Source: Streptomyces seoulensis (lineage in GTDB: Bacteria > Actinomycetota > Actinomycetes > Streptomycetales > Streptomycetaceae). From it: 64,000 bases of DNA. The notes under the pieces are model-generated. The model was not told where the DNA came from and searched no databases. It was given only the letters and a program-made list of their open reading frames with translations. How positions within the stretch are numbered: the stretch's first letter is position 1; every line of letters begins with the position of its first letter. The position numbers and the translations under genes were made by a program. Positions 8,639 to 19,652 of this stretch are shown here, in pieces. The DNA is taken from contig NZ_CP032229.1 of the NCBI RefSeq assembly GCF_004328625.1, positions 5,580,001 to 5,644,000 of the forward strand. Reading direction: 5' to 3'.

Positions 8639-8776
8639 ATGACGCGCCTGGAGACGGTGACCGGCCGCAGCGGCCGCACGCCGTCGCGCGCCCCCCTCCT
8701 CAAGGCCCCGCTCCTCACCTCCCGCCTGCACATCGACCTCCTGCGCGTGTGCAGCGCCATCGGACCGCGCCTCTGA
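8639..8776 (+). CDS. putative regulatory leader peptide
   Basis: A 45-residue open reading frame with a GGTGGGG ribosome-binding site. Its C terminus, SRLHIDLLRVCSAI, matches the motif of Streptomyces leader peptides found upstream of sulfur or cysteine metabolism genes (R-x-HIDL-x-RV-x-SA). It ends 112 nt before the glutathionyl-hydroquinone-reductase-like gene. The likely role is a cis-acting sensor, for example ribosome stalling at the Cys codon at position 38. The region after it is G/C-rich and could fold. Assignment is by motif and position only. Confidence 0.6.
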   Translation: MTRLETVTGRSGRTPSRAPLLKAPLLTSRLHIDLLRVCSAIGPRL

Positions 8777-8888
8777 CCTGGGCCTCAGCCCGCCACGAGC
8801 GCTTTTCCCGGTAACTCCTCGCCCACTCAGCCGCCGCTGTTCCCGCAGGCGCGCCCGCGCGCGCCCTCGCCCCTGGGGAGACGTACGT

Positions 8889-9758
8889 ATGCCCATCACC
8901 GCGCCGACCGCCCTTCCGACCGTCCGGCACAGCTCCGCCTTCCGGGGACGGCTCGGGCAGGACGCCCGCAGCGGCCACTACGCCGTGCCGCACCGCTACC
9001 GGCTGCACCTCTCCACCGCCGACCCCGACGGACTGCGCCTCGCCATCGGCCACAGCCTGCTCGGTCTCGACGCGAGCTGTCCGGTCACCCTGCTCCCCGC
9101 CGTCCCCGACGCCCCGGACGGCAGCCACACCGCGCTCCGCCCGCTCTACGAGGCCAGCGCGCACCGCTACTCAGGACCCGCGCCCGCCCCCGTGCTCAGC
9201 GACGCCTGGTCCGGACGCATCGTCAGCACCCACGCGCCGGACATCCTGCGCGACCTCGACCTCTTCCCGCGCGCCGGCGGCGACCCGCTGCGGCCCTGCG
9301 GCTGGGAGTCCACCGTCGACGCCGTGGAACGGCTCTGCGCCGAGGGCATCGAACAGGCCGCGCAGCGCGCGGGCCGCGCCGACGAGGACCCGGCCGGGCG
9401 GGCCGCCGCGCTGGAGGTGCTCCTCGACACCCTGTCCCGGCTGGAGCGCCGGCTGGCCGAGGATGAGTACCTGGCCGGGGGCCGGCTCACCGCCGCCGAC
9501 ATCGACCTCTGGGTCTCCCTGGTCCAGCTCGACACCGTGCACCGCTGCCACCTCGACGCCTCCGCCGTGCATCGGATCACCGGCTTCACCGCCCTGTGGT
9601 CCTACGCCCGCCGCCTCGCCGCCCACCCCGCCTTCGGCACCCACCTCGACCTCGACGGCATCGCCCGCCGCCACCACGGCCACTGCCAGGGCCTCGAAGC
9701 CGCGGGCGCCGCCGTCCAGATCCTCGACTGGGCGGCCCACGCCGCGAAGCAGGGTTAA
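8889..9758 (+). CDS. glutathionyl-hydroquinone reductase-like (GST omega) protein without catalytic Cys
   Basis: A 289-residue protein with a thioredoxin-like N-terminal domain and a GST-type helical C-terminal domain. The C-terminal half matches the ECM4/GHR family (GWESTVDAVERLCAEGIEQAA, then YLAGGRLTAADIDLWVSLVQLDTV). In the N-terminal domain the family motif CPWA-x-R aligns with ADPDGLR, so Asp45 replaces the resolving Cys and Asp47 the Trp. Streptomyces use mycothiol rather than glutathione, so a diverged thiol-binding or non-catalytic role is plausible. It is preceded by a putative sulfur-type leader peptide and converges tail-to-tail with the next gene. Confidence 0.8.
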   Translation: MPITAPTALPTVRHSSAFRGRLGQDARSGHYAVPHRYRLHLSTADPDGLRLAIGHSLLGLDASCPVTLLPAVPDAPDGSHTALRPLYEASAHRYSGPAPAPVLSDAWSGRIVSTHAPDILRDLDLFPRAGGDPLRPCGWESTVDAVERLCAEGIEQAAQRAGRADEDPAGRAAALEVLLDTLSRLERRLAEDEYLAGGRLTAADIDLWVSLVQLDTVHRCHLDASAVHRITGFTALWSYARRLAAHPAFGTHLDLDGIARRHHGHCQGLEAAGAAVQILDWAAHAAKQG

Positions 9759-10543
9759 CCCACCGCGTCCACCAGAACGGCCAGCGCGGCCGCCAGTTGC
9801 TCCAGGCCCGGGCCGGGCGGGCCGCCGGGCTCGGTCATGTACGTGTCCCGGCGGATCTCCACCATCAGCGCGCTCACCCGCCGCTCCCGGCCGTAGTGCG
9901 CGAGGGGTACGTAGGTCCCGCTGAACGGGCTGTCCAGGCCCGTCTTCCCGTACGGCGAGAACGCCGACCGGGCGGCCGCCGTCAGGCCCGGTGGGGTGTG
10001 GAAGGCGTCGGTGCCCAGGCACACCGCCGGGCGCGGGCCCTCGCCGTGCAGCTCGTACGGGAGCGGGCGGGACGGGTAGGAGTGGACGTCGATCACCACG
10101 GCCCGTCCGGTCGCGGCCAGCCGCTCCGACACCGCCTCGGTGAGCGCGCGGGCGTACGGCTCGAAGTACTTCTCGATCAGCGGGACTTGGTCGGTGTCCT
10201 CGGCCCGCAGCGGCTCCCGGTGCGTGGTCCGGGTGTACACGGCGCCCATGCCCACCGCGCGCATCTCCTCCCGCTCGTCCGGGAACCGCTCGGGGTCCAC
10301 CACCAGCCGGGACAGCCGGTTCACGAACCGCCAGGGGCGCATTCCCGCCAACTCGGATGCACGAAGGGCAAGTTCGGCCGTATGCGCGTCCGTGATGTGG
10401 TCCAGCTCCCGCTCCAGCGCGGTGTCGTCGAGCAGCAGTCCCGCCCGCACCTCCTCCGGGACCGTCCGCGCGGAATGCGGTACGTGCAGCAGGACCGGCG
10501 ACGCGGGGTCACCCGGCAGCAGCTCGAACGAGGGCTCGGACAC
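9755..10543 (-). CDS. N-formylglutamate amidohydrolase-like protein
   Basis: A 262-residue protein of the N-formylglutamate amidohydrolase family (zinc-dependent). Characteristic motifs are HVPHSAR near residue 20, RFVNRLSRLVVDPERF in the middle and VIDVHSYP. Family members release formate from N-formylglutamate in histidine degradation, but no hut genes are nearby, so the natural substrate is uncertain. Its stop codon overlaps that of the convergent reductase-like gene. It sits downstream of metX on the same strand with a 15-nt gap and may be cotranscribed with metY-metX. Confidence 0.87.
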   Translation of the reverse strand: MSEPSFELLPGDPASPVLLHVPHSARTVPEEVRAGLLLDDTALERELDHITDAHTAELALRASELAGMRPWRFVNRLSRLVVDPERFPDEREEMRAVGMGAVYTRTTHREPLRAEDTDQVPLIEKYFEPYARALTEAVSERLAATGRAVVIDVHSYPSRPLPYELHGEGPRPAVCLGTDAFHTPPGLTAAARSAFSPYGKTGLDSPFSGTYVPLAHYGRERRVSALMVEIRRDTYMTEPGGPPGPGLEQLAAALAVLVDAVG

Positions 10544-10558
10544 ATCGGCTCCCTGGGA

Positions 10559-11710
10559 TCAGCGCAGCAACTCGGCCACCAGTCTGCCAACCTGCTCCGT
10601 CTCGATCAGGAACCCGTCGTGCCCGTAGGGCGATTCGACCACCCGCACCCCGTCCGCAGACGGGATCAGCGCGGCCAACTCCCGCTGCTGGGACAGCGGA
10701 TAGAGCCGGTCGGAGTCCACCCCGGCCACCAGCGCCGGCGCCCGCACCCCGGCCAGCGCCGAGCGGGCACCGCCCCTCCCGCGCCCCACGTCGTGCGCGT
10801 TCATCGCCTCGGTCAGCACCACGTAACTCCCCGCGTCGAAGCGGCGGACGAGCTTCTCGGCATGATGGTCCAGGTACGAGCCCACCTGGTACCGGCCCCC
10901 GTGCCACGGGTCCTCCCCGCCCTGCGGAGCCCGGCCGAACCGGGTCTGCAACTCCGCCTCGGCGCGGTAGGTCACATGGGCCAGACGGCGGGCCAGACCC
11001 AGTCCGTCCACCGGGCCGCGCCCGGTGGAGTGGTAGTCGCCTCCCCGCCAGTGCGGGTCGGCGCGGATTGCTCCCAACTGGATGCCCGCCCAGGCGATCT
11101 GCTCGGCGCTCGCCGAGGCTGTCGTGGCCAGCAGCAGGAGCGCGCCGACCCGCTCCGGGTACGACACCGCCCACTCCATCGCCCGCATCCCGCCCATCGA
11201 GCCGCCGGCGACCAGCGCCCACCGTTCGATGCCGAGCGCGTCCGCGAGCCCCGCCTCCGCCGCCACTTGGTCCCGCTGGGTCAGGAACGGGAACGCCCCG
11301 CCCCAGGCCCGGTCGGTGCCCGGCCGGGGAGAGGCCGGGCCGGTGCTGCCCTGACAGCCGCCGAGCACGTTCGGTGCGACGACGAACCAGCGGTCGGTGT
11401 CCAGCGCCCGGCCCGGACCGACCAGCGCGTCCCACCAGCCGGGCGTGGGATGCCCCGGACCGGCCGGACCGGAGACATGGCTGTCGCCGGTCAGCGCGTG
11501 CAGCACCAGCACCGCGTTGGACCGGTCCGGCGCGAGCCGCCCCCAGGTCTCGAACGCCAGCCGTAAGCCCGGCAGTTCACCGCCCGCCTCCAGCCGCAGC
11601 GGCGTACCGGAGCTGTGCCACCGGCGTCGCCCGGCGGGGTCCCCGTCCCGCCAGGCGCCGGTGACCGGCGGGCGCGGCGGGGCGGGGCGGGCGCGCGGAA
11701 CGGTGCTCAG
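10559..11710 (-). CDS. metX: homoserine O-acetyltransferase, probable CTG start
   Basis: Acetylates homoserine with acetyl-CoA, the activation step of methionine synthesis. The alpha/beta-hydrolase fold shows LHALTGDSH, nucleophile elbow AGGSMGG, catalytic Asp in VDSDRLYPL and His in YGHDGF. The family N terminus ([19 protein letters not shown]) is in frame, but no ATG, GTG or TTG occurs between it and an upstream in-frame stop. The best start is CTG at 11708-11710, reading LSTVPRA and overlapping the metY stop as CTGA. This gives 383 residues, a normal length. Codon 49 is TTA (11564-11566), so translation may depend on bldA tRNA. A sequencing error converting ATG to CTG is possible. Confidence 0.9.
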   Translation of the reverse strand: MSTVPRARPAPPRPPVTGAWRDGDPAGRRRWHSSGTPLRLEAGGELPGLRLAFETWGRLAPDRSNAVLVLHALTGDSHVSGPAGPGHPTPGWWDALVGPGRALDTDRWFVVAPNVLGGCQGSTGPASPRPGTDRAWGGAFPFLTQRDQVAAEAGLADALGIERWALVAGGSMGGMRAMEWAVSYPERVGALLLLATTASASAEQIAWAGIQLGAIRADPHWRGGDYHSTGRGPVDGLGLARRLAHVTYRAEAELQTRFGRAPQGGEDPWHGGRYQVGSYLDHHAEKLVRRFDAGSYVVLTEAMNAHDVGRGRGGARSALAGVRAPALVAGVDSDRLYPLSQQRELAALIPSADGVRVVESPYGHDGFLIETEQVGRLVAELLR

Positions 11711-13071
11711 GAGGCGCCCTTGGCCGCGCGGAACCCGGCCTCAAGGTCCGCCTTCAGGTCGTCCAGGTTCTCGATGCCCACCGACAGCCTGACCAGCCCC
11801 GGCGCGGTACCAGTCGCCGTCAGCTGCTCCTCGTCCAGCTGGCTGTGGGTCGTGGACGCGGGGTGGATGATCAGGCTGCGTACGTCACCGATGTTGGCGA
11901 GGTGGCTGAACAGCTCCACCGCGTCCACGAACCGCTTGCCCGCCTCCACCCCGTCCCGCAGCTCGAAGGAGACGATCGCGCCGGAGCCGCGCGGGAGGTA
12001 CTTCCGCCCCGCCTCGTACCACTTGCTGGACGCGAGCCCCGGATAGTGGACGGCGGCCACCTCGTCCCGGCCCTGAAGCCACTCGGCCAGGGCCAGCGCG
12101 TTGGCGGAGTGCCGTTCCAGGCGCAGGCTCAGCGTCTCCACGCCCTGGAGCAGCAGGAACGCCGAATGCGGGGAGAGCGCCGGGCCCAGGTCGCGCAGCA
12201 GTTGCACCCGCAGCTTGACCGCGTAGGCGCCCGGACCGAGCGCCGGCCAGTACCGCAGACCGTGGTAGCTGGGGTCGGGCTCGGAGAAGTCCGGGAACCG
12301 CTCGGGGTGGGCGCCGAAGTCGAAGGTGCCGCCGTCCACCACCACACCGGCGATGGCGGTGCCGTGCCCGCCGAGGAACTTGGTCGCGGAGTGCACCACG
12401 ATGTCCGCGCCGTGCTCGATGGGCCGCAGCAGATACGGGGTCGGCACCGTGTTGTCCACGATCAGCGGCACGCCCGCGTCGTGCGCCACGTCCGCGACCG
12501 CCCGTACGTCGAGCACGTTGCCGCGCGGATTGCCCAGCGTCTCCGCGAAGAGCGCCTTGGTGTTCGGCCGGATCGCCGCCCGCCACGCCTGCGCGTCGTC
12601 CGGGTCGTCCACGAACGACACCTCGATGCCCAGCCGCGGCAGGGTGTGCCGGAACAGGTTGTACGTGCCGCCGTACAGGGAGGCACTGGAGACGATGTGG
12701 TCGCCCGCGCCAGCCAGGGTCAGCAGGGCGAGCGTCTCGGCGGCCTGTCCCGAGGCCAGCGCCACGGCGGCGACCCCGCCCTCCAGGGCGGCGATCCGCT
12801 GCTCGAAAACGTCCTGCGTCGGGTTGTGTATACGGGTGTAGATGTTGCCGGGCTCGGCGAGCGAGAACAGGTCGGCGGCGTGCTGGGTGTCCTGGAAGAC
12901 GAAGGACGTGGTCTGGTAGATCGGCGTGGCCCGCGCCCCGGTCGTGGGGTCGGGTGCCGCGCCGGCGTGGATCTGCCGGGTCTCGAAGGACCAGGCCGAG
13001 GTGTCGGGTCCGGCGGGCGGCTCGTCCGGGGTGTGTCCTGCGGTGACCGAGTCGATGGGCTGGCTGCTCAT
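11707..13071 (-). CDS. metY: O-acetylhomoserine/O-acetylserine sulfhydrylase
   Basis: A PLP enzyme of the Cys/Met metabolism family, 454 residues, that makes homocysteine from O-acetylhomoserine and sulfide. The PLP lysine lies in [12 protein letters not shown]. The N-terminal signature [26 protein letters not shown] is split over residues about 30-55, and [28 protein letters not shown] sequence follows. Length and the long insertion around [11 protein letters not shown] favour the sulfhydrylase (MetY) over cystathionine gamma-synthase. The ATG has an AGGAG site. It is the first gene of the metY-metX pair, which supplies substrate and enzyme for direct sulfhydrylation. Confidence 0.92.
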   Translation of the reverse strand: MSSQPIDSVTAGHTPDEPPAGPDTSAWSFETRQIHAGAAPDPTTGARATPIYQTTSFVFQDTQHAADLFSLAEPGNIYTRIHNPTQDVFEQRIAALEGGVAAVALASGQAAETLALLTLAGAGDHIVSSASLYGGTYNLFRHTLPRLGIEVSFVDDPDDAQAWRAAIRPNTKALFAETLGNPRGNVLDVRAVADVAHDAGVPLIVDNTVPTPYLLRPIEHGADIVVHSATKFLGGHGTAIAGVVVDGGTFDFGAHPERFPDFSEPDPSYHGLRYWPALGPGAYAVKLRVQLLRDLGPALSPHSAFLLLQGVETLSLRLERHSANALALAEWLQGRDEVAAVHYPGLASSKWYEAGRKYLPRGSGAIVSFELRDGVEAGKRFVDAVELFSHLANIGDVRSLIIHPASTTHSQLDEEQLTATGTAPGLVRLSVGIENLDDLKADLEAGFRAAKGAS

Positions 13072-13216
13072 GGTGCTCCTCGTGCGGTGCGGGCGCGGTC
13101 CGGGCACGAGACAAGCACGGCGGGACAGCCCCGGACAGCCCGGCACGAACCCCGCCATGAGGACTTCATGTACGCCACATCCCCGCAACACCGCCGCAGC
13201 ACAGCGCGGTGACGAC

Positions 13217-13250
13217 CGTGCCCCGGCCGGAGGAGTCCGGCCGGGGCACG
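13217..13250 (-). terminator. terminator downstream of icd
   Basis: Perfect 14-bp arms (CGTGCCCCGGCCGG and complement) with a 6-nt loop, 22 nt after the icd stop. The hairpin separates icd from the metY promoter region at 13072-13216. That region contains a short tandem repeat of GGGCTGTCC on the minus strand and nothing else I recognise. Confidence 0.8.
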
Positions 13251-13271
13251 CGCGTACGGCTAGCGCACGGG

Positions 13272-15491
<2,220 letters not shown>

Positions 15492-15580
15492 CGGGTGCTC
15501 CGCTCCACGTCTGCAACATTGCTCGACATCAAGATATCTCGTGACCGGGTCCGGTTCGACAGGGGTCCGGTGCCGGCCGC

Positions 15581-16006
15581 TCAGCGCGCGCCGCCGGTCA
15601 TCTCCCGCTCGATCCAGCGACAGATCACCTCCACCACGTAGACATGCTCGGCGCGGGTCAGGTCCCGGCCCCTGGGGATGCCGTGGTCGCGCAGCAGACA
15701 GGTGCGGCAGCACGTGCCGGTGGCGTGCTGGGCGACGAAGACGGGGTGGCCCCGGTACGGGGTCTGCTTGCCGTCCTTGTACGGCTGCGCGGGGGCGAGC
15801 CGCCCGGCGATCAGGTCGTAGGCGTGCCAGCGGATGGTGGCCGGGCCCTTCAGCCCGGCGGTGACCCGGTCGCGTCCGCGCAGGTGGAACCTGGCCCGGA
15901 ACGGCTGCCGGGTGATCGAGTCGAGCCGCGCGTCCAGCGCCGCGGGGGAGGGCGGGGTGAAGGGCTCGGGCTCGGATCTCGGCTCGGGATCACGGTGAGA
16001 AGTCAT
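15581..16006 (-). CDS. DUF4186 domain protein
   Basis: A 141-residue protein dominated by a DUF4186 domain: [12 protein letters not shown], then [19 protein letters not shown], then [13 protein letters not shown], then [17 protein letters not shown]. The Cys-Cys-x-x-Cys group with nearby His residues suggests metal binding. The family is often encoded near replication/repair or mobile genes elsewhere, but no such neighbours are present here. Function is unknown. The gene is divergent from the HD-domain gene with only 58 bp between starts. Confidence 0.88.
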   Translation of the reverse strand: MTSHRDPEPRSEPEPFTPPSPAALDARLDSITRQPFRARFHLRGRDRVTAGLKGPATIRWHAYDLIAGRLAPAQPYKDGKQTPYRGHPVFVAQHATGTCCRTCLLRDHGIPRGRDLTRAEHVYVVEVICRWIEREMTGGAR

Positions 16007-16064
16007 ACTATTTCGAGCTTAGCCCGGTGGCGTGAGCCCCGTCCGGGCGTGCCACGATGAGCCG

Positions 16065-16721
16065 GTGAGTGACGAACCCAGGAACCTGCTCGTGGACCGG
16101 ACGCCCCTGCCCGACGGGATCGAGGAGCGGCTGCGGGCCCAGCTCACCTTCCTGGTGGAGGTGGACCGGCTCAAGACCGTGCTCCGTCAGTCGCCGCTCG
16201 CCGCGGCGGACCGCCGGGAGAACGACGCCGAGCACTCCTGGCACCTGGCCATGATGGTCGCGCTCCTCGCCGAGCACTCCGACGAGCCCATCGACGTCGG
16301 CCGCACCGTCGAGCTGGTGCTGGTGCACGATCTGGTGGAGATCTACGCCGGGGACACCCCGCTGTACGACAGCGCGGGCGGCGCCGGGCAGCTGGAGCGG
16401 GAGGCGGTCGCGGCCGACGACCTCTTCGGGCTGCTCCCGGACGACCAGGCCCGGCGGATGCGGGCGCTGTGGGACGAGTTCGAGGAACGCGCCACCCCCG
16501 AGGCCCGGTTCGCCAAGGCCATGGACCGGCTCCAGCCGCTGCTGCTCAACTGGATGGCCCGTGGCGGCACATGGCGCACCCCCGGCGTCACCGCCGACGA
16601 CGTACGGGCCCGCAAGGCGGTGATCGGGGACGCCTCCGCCTCCCTGTGGACGGCTGGCCGGCACCTCATCGACGAGGGGGAGCGGCGGGGCTGGTCGCGG
16701 AGCGCGCCGGATCAGGACTGA
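16065..16721 (+). CDS. HD-domain phosphohydrolase (YfbR-like)
   Basis: A 218-residue HD-superfamily hydrolase. Metal ligands appear as AEHSWHLAMM (first His), LVLVHDLVEIYAGDT (HD pair plus Glu), and Asp in FAKAMDRLQPLLLN. This pattern matches the YfbR/5'-deoxynucleotidase-like family, which dephosphorylates (deoxy)nucleoside monophosphates. The exact substrate is not determined. The GTG start at 16065 is preferred to the earlier one because it begins directly with the conserved region (VSDEPRNLLV). Confidence 0.88.
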   Translation: MSDEPRNLLVDRTPLPDGIEERLRAQLTFLVEVDRLKTVLRQSPLAAADRRENDAEHSWHLAMMVALLAEHSDEPIDVGRTVELVLVHDLVEIYAGDTPLYDSAGGAGQLEREAVAADDLFGLLPDDQARRMRALWDEFEERATPEARFAKAMDRLQPLLLNWMARGGTWRTPGVTADDVRARKAVIGDASASLWTAGRHLIDEGERRGWSRSAPDQD

Positions 16722-16725
16722 AGAA

Positions 16726-16759
16726 GGTGGCGGCGCCCCCGGCCGGGAGCGCCGCCACC
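16726..16759. terminator. bidirectional terminator hairpin
   Basis: Perfect 11-bp arms GGTGGCGGCGC and GCGCCGCCACC with a 12-nt loop, placed between the convergent HD-hydrolase and MscS genes. Confidence 0.8.
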
Positions 16760-16763
16760 GTGC

Positions 16764-17849
16764 TCACTGCTCCGACGGTGCCGTCATGTCGTCGGCCGTG
16801 CGCTGGTGCGGTATCAGCACCGAGCCCTGCTGGAGCGCGACCGTGCGGGTCGGGGCCGGGATGCGGATGCCCTCCTCGCGGTAGCGGCGGTGCAGGCGCT
16901 TGATGAACTCGTGCTTGATCCGGAACTGGTCGCTGAACTCGCCCACGCCCAGGATGATCGTGAACCCGATCCGGGAGTCCCCGAAGGTGTGGAAGCGGAT
17001 CGCCGCCTCGTGCTCCGGGACGGCACCGGTGATCTCGGTCATCACCTCGTCGACGACTTCCGCCGTCACCCGCTCCACGTGCTCCAGGTCCGAGTCGTAG
17101 CTCACCCCCGCCTGCACCAGCACCGTCAACTCCTGTTCGGGGCGGGTGAAGTTGGTCATGTTGGTCTTGGCGAGCTGGCCGTTGGGGATGACCACCAGGT
17201 TGTTGGAGAGCTGACGCACGGTCGTCTGACGCCAGTTGATGTCGACGACGTACCCCTCTTCGCCGCTGCTCAGCCGGATGTAGTCGCCGGGCTGCACGGT
17301 CTTGGAGGCGAGGATGTGGATGCCGGCGAAGAGGTTGGCCAGGGTGTCCTGGAGCGCCAGCGCGACCGCGAGACCGCCGACGCCCAGGGCGGTGAGCAGC
17401 GGGGCGATCGAGATGCCGAGGGTCTGGAGCACCACCAGGAAGCCGATGGCCAGCACCAGGACCCGGGTGATGTTGACGAAGATGGTCGCCGAGCCCGCCA
17501 CGCCCGAGCGGGACTGGGTGACGCTCTGCACCAGGCCCGCGATCACCCGCGCCGCCGACAGCGTCACCACGAGGATCAGCCAGACCTGGAGGGACTGGCT
17601 GACGTGGTGCCGCACGGTACGGGTCATCGGCAGCAGGGCCGCGCCCGCCGCGATGCCGCCCGCTATCGCGGCCCACGGCACGACGGAGCGCAGCGCGTCC
17701 ACGATGACGTCGTCGCCGCTCCACCGGGTCCGCTTGGCGTGCTTGGCCAGCCAGCGCAGCACCGTCCGCGACAGGAAGGCCAGCACCAGCCCGGCGGCCA
17801 GCGCGATACCGGCGAGGACCAGGTCGTCCAGGGTCGGGGTGCGGTTCAC
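16764..17849 (-). CDS. small-conductance mechanosensitive channel (MscS family)
   Basis: A 361-residue MscS-type channel. Hydrophobic helices lie at about 10-30, 55-75, 85-110 and 125-145. The pore-lining helix is LLTALGVGGLAVALALQDT with the Gly/Ala pattern of MscS TM3b, followed by the beta domain (VQPGDYIRLSSGEEGYVVDINWRQT-type sequence). It should open on membrane tension during hypo-osmotic shock. The GTG start reads VNRTPTLDD. It is a single gene on the minus strand. Confidence 0.93.
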   Translation of the reverse strand: MNRTPTLDDLVLAGIALAAGLVLAFLSRTVLRWLAKHAKRTRWSGDDVIVDALRSVVPWAAIAGGIAAGAALLPMTRTVRHHVSQSLQVWLILVVTLSAARVIAGLVQSVTQSRSGVAGSATIFVNITRVLVLAIGFLVVLQTLGISIAPLLTALGVGGLAVALALQDTLANLFAGIHILASKTVQPGDYIRLSSGEEGYVVDINWRQTTVRQLSNNLVVIPNGQLAKTNMTNFTRPEQELTVLVQAGVSYDSDLEHVERVTAEVVDEVMTEITGAVPEHEAAIRFHTFGDSRIGFTIILGVGEFSDQFRIKHEFIKRLHRRYREEGIRIPAPTRTVALQQGSVLIPHQRTADDMTAPSEQ

Positions 17850-18094
17850 CGGGCGCCTCCCGCGGCCGGAACGACGGTGTGGAGCCTGCTGTGAAGTCGC
17901 GTCACGTTGTCACCTGTTCGCTGTCCGGGGGTGCGCGCGTGCCCGCCGTACGAAGGTGCGGCGAAGGGCACGTGCCGTCATCCTGCCGCATCCGCGCGGC
18001 TCCGAAATGCCGCGCGGACACTCGGTGTGGTACTTCGCTTTTTCTGACATGTCGTCATTTACACTTTCGCTCGTCACTCAGCGTGAGGATAAAT

Positions 18095-18427
18095 ATGAGA
18101 AGCGTGACTCAAGCGCTGCGCGGTCCGCGGCGTCCCTTCGTGCTCGGTGCCGCGCTGACGATTGCGCTCGTCGTGCAGTCGGCCGTCATCGTCGAACAGC
18201 ACCTCCAGATCCAGGGCTTGCAGACGCAGTCCGTCGACTTCCAGGAGGGCCTGGAGCCGGGGCCGCCCGGTCCTTCCGGCCCGCCCGGTCCCACCGGCCC
18301 CGCCGGCCCCATCGGGCCGGCCGGGAAGGACGGGACGGACGGCGCGGACGGTGCGGCCGGCCCGCCCGGCAAGGACGGCAAGGACGGGAAGGACGGCAAG
18401 GACGCCGTCGCCCCGCCGGCGAGCTAG
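18095..18427 (+). CDS. membrane-anchored collagen-like protein (first copy)
   Basis: A 110-residue protein with an N-terminal basic stretch, a single membrane helix (FVLGAALTIALVVQSAVIV, about 15-33), a short helical linker, and then a collagen-like region of Gly-x-y triplets from about residue 57 (GPPGPSGPPGPTGPAGPIG, then GKDG repeats). The likely topology is inside N terminus with the triplet rod outside the cell. The sequence GCGTGAGGAT upstream of the ATG is repeated exactly before the next gene. A weak TACACT-type -10 lies upstream near 18060. Bacterial collagen-like rods usually trimerise; the function here is unknown. Confidence 0.82.
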   Translation: MRSVTQALRGPRRPFVLGAALTIALVVQSAVIVEQHLQIQGLQTQSVDFQEGLEPGPPGPSGPPGPTGPAGPIGPAGKDGTDGADGAAGPPGKDGKDGKDGKDAVAPPAS

Positions 18428-18440
18428 CGTGAGGATCGAT

Positions 18441-18782
18441 GTGAGAAGCGTGAAAGAGGCGTGGCGCGGTTCACCGCGCCGCATGGCGGCCGGCGCGGCG
18501 GTGACCGTCGTGGTGGTCGCGCAGGCGGTCCTGCTCGTCGCCCACCAGCAGCAGCTCGACGCGATGCGGATGCAGCGGGTCGGTCTCGAGGACGGCGGCA
18601 GCGGCACCCACCAGGGGCCGCCCGGTCCGCCCGGCCCCTCGGGCCCGTCCGGCGACCCCGGCCCCACCGGGCCCACGGGCCGGCCGGGGGAGCACGGCGA
18701 CGACGGCGACGACGGCCGCCGTGGCCCCTGGGGGAGGAGGGGACGCGACGGCAGGGACGGCATCGTCATCACCTACAAGTGA
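18441..18782 (+). CDS. membrane-anchored collagen-like protein (second copy)
   Basis: A 113-residue paralogue of the preceding gene: basic N terminus (VRSVKEAWRGSPRR), one membrane helix (AAGAAVTVVVVAQAVLLVA), a Q-rich linker, and Gly-x-y triplets (GPPGPPGPSGPSGDPGPTG, then GDDGDDG and GRRGRDGRDG). The last triplets are charged, which could help heterotypic pairing with the GKDG triplets of the first protein. The GTG start aligns with the ATG of the first gene inside a duplicated leader (18081-18107 and 18427-18453). A GTG at 18429 is a possible alternative start. Confidence 0.8.
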   Translation: MRSVKEAWRGSPRRMAAGAAVTVVVVAQAVLLVAHQQQLDAMRMQRVGLEDGGSGTHQGPPGPPGPSGPSGDPGPTGPTGRPGEHGDDGDDGRRGPWGRRGRDGRDGIVITYK

Positions 18783-18806
18783 CGCCATCCTGAAGGCGGG
18801 AGGCGG

Positions 18807-19571
18807 TCACGGCTCGTCGAACGCCCCGTGCCGCCCCGCACCCCCGGCGAACCGGGCCGCGCCCTCCGACGCCTTCGCCAGCACCGCTCGCCCGTGCCGG
18901 AGTTCACGGCCCATCGCCTCCTCCTCGCGCAGTCCTTCCTGGTCGAGAACCGAGGCCCGGTCGGAGCGCAGGCAGTCCTGGGGGAAGCGGGCGATGGCCG
19001 CCGCCAGTTCCTCCGCCTCGGCGCGGGCACGGCCGGACGGGACGACGCGGTCCGCGAGGCCGATGGCGTGGGCCTCGGCGGCCGGGACCGGGCGGCCGGT
19101 GAGGATCATGTCCATGGCCCGGCCGGTGCCGATCAGCCGGGGCAGCCGCACCGTACCGCCGTCGATCAGCGGTACGCCCCAGCGCCGGCAGAAGACGCCG
19201 AACACCGCGTCCTCCTCCGCCACCCGGAGGTCGCACCACAGGGCCAGCTCCAGACCGCCCGCCACGGCGTGCCCGGCCACGGCCGCGATCACCGGCTTGG
19301 ACAGCCGCATCCGGGTCGGCCCCATCGGGCCGTCGCCGTCCGGTGCGACCCGGTTGCCGCGCCCGGTGCCGATCGCCTTCAGGTCGGCGCCCGCGCAGAA
19401 CGTGCCGCCCTCACCCCACAGCACCGCCACGCGCGCCTGCTCGTCCTCCTCGAACGCCCGGAAGGCGGCGGCCAGTTCGGCCGCCGTCGGACCGTCGACC
19501 GCGTTGCGCGCCTGCGGGCGCGACAGGACGACCGTCGTCACCTGACCCCGCGACTCCACCCGAACCGGCAC
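18807..19571 (-). CDS. enoyl-CoA hydratase/isomerase (crotonase) family protein
   Basis: A 254-residue crotonase-fold enzyme acting on a CoA thioester. The two oxyanion-hole segments are GGTFCAGADLKAIG and AAVAGHAVAGGLELALWCD. The position following in FGVFCRRWGVPLIDGGT carries Asp in the region where the second catalytic Glu of hydratases is usual, so hydration is not certain. The GTG start has a GAGGAG site 7 nt upstream. It is divergent from the ABC exporter gene across 98 bp containing palindromes. Confidence 0.87.
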   Translation of the reverse strand: MPVRVESRGQVTTVVLSRPQARNAVDGPTAAELAAAFRAFEEDEQARVAVLWGEGGTFCAGADLKAIGTGRGNRVAPDGDGPMGPTRMRLSKPVIAAVAGHAVAGGLELALWCDLRVAEEDAVFGVFCRRWGVPLIDGGTVRLPRLIGTGRAMDMILTGRPVPAAEAHAIGLADRVVPSGRARAEAEELAAAIARFPQDCLRSDRASVLDQEGLREEEAMGRELRHGRAVLAKASEGAARFAGGAGRHGAFDEP

Positions 19572-19632
19572 CGTGACTCCTCCTCGCCGAGCTGCTGGAG
19601 GGGCCACTGTGCCGTACCCGGACCCCGGACGG

Positions 19633-19652
19633 TTGACGTCAAGCAAACTTGA
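19633..19652. promoter_or_regulatory. overlapping palindromes in a divergent promoter
   Basis: A perfect 10-bp palindrome TTGACGTCAA (19633-19642) runs into a second dyad TCAAG-caaa-CTTGA (19639-19652). TTGACG could be the -35 of the ABC exporter gene, with TACGTT at 19658 as a poor -10. No regulator gene is adjacent. Confidence 0.4.

Noticed and set aside
13131..13212. Possible leader peptide or riboswitch upstream of metY
   Set aside because: No SAM or cobalamin riboswitch pattern was seen, and short open frames there lack a good ribosome-binding site or motif. Only a small GGGCTGTCC tandem repeat is visible.
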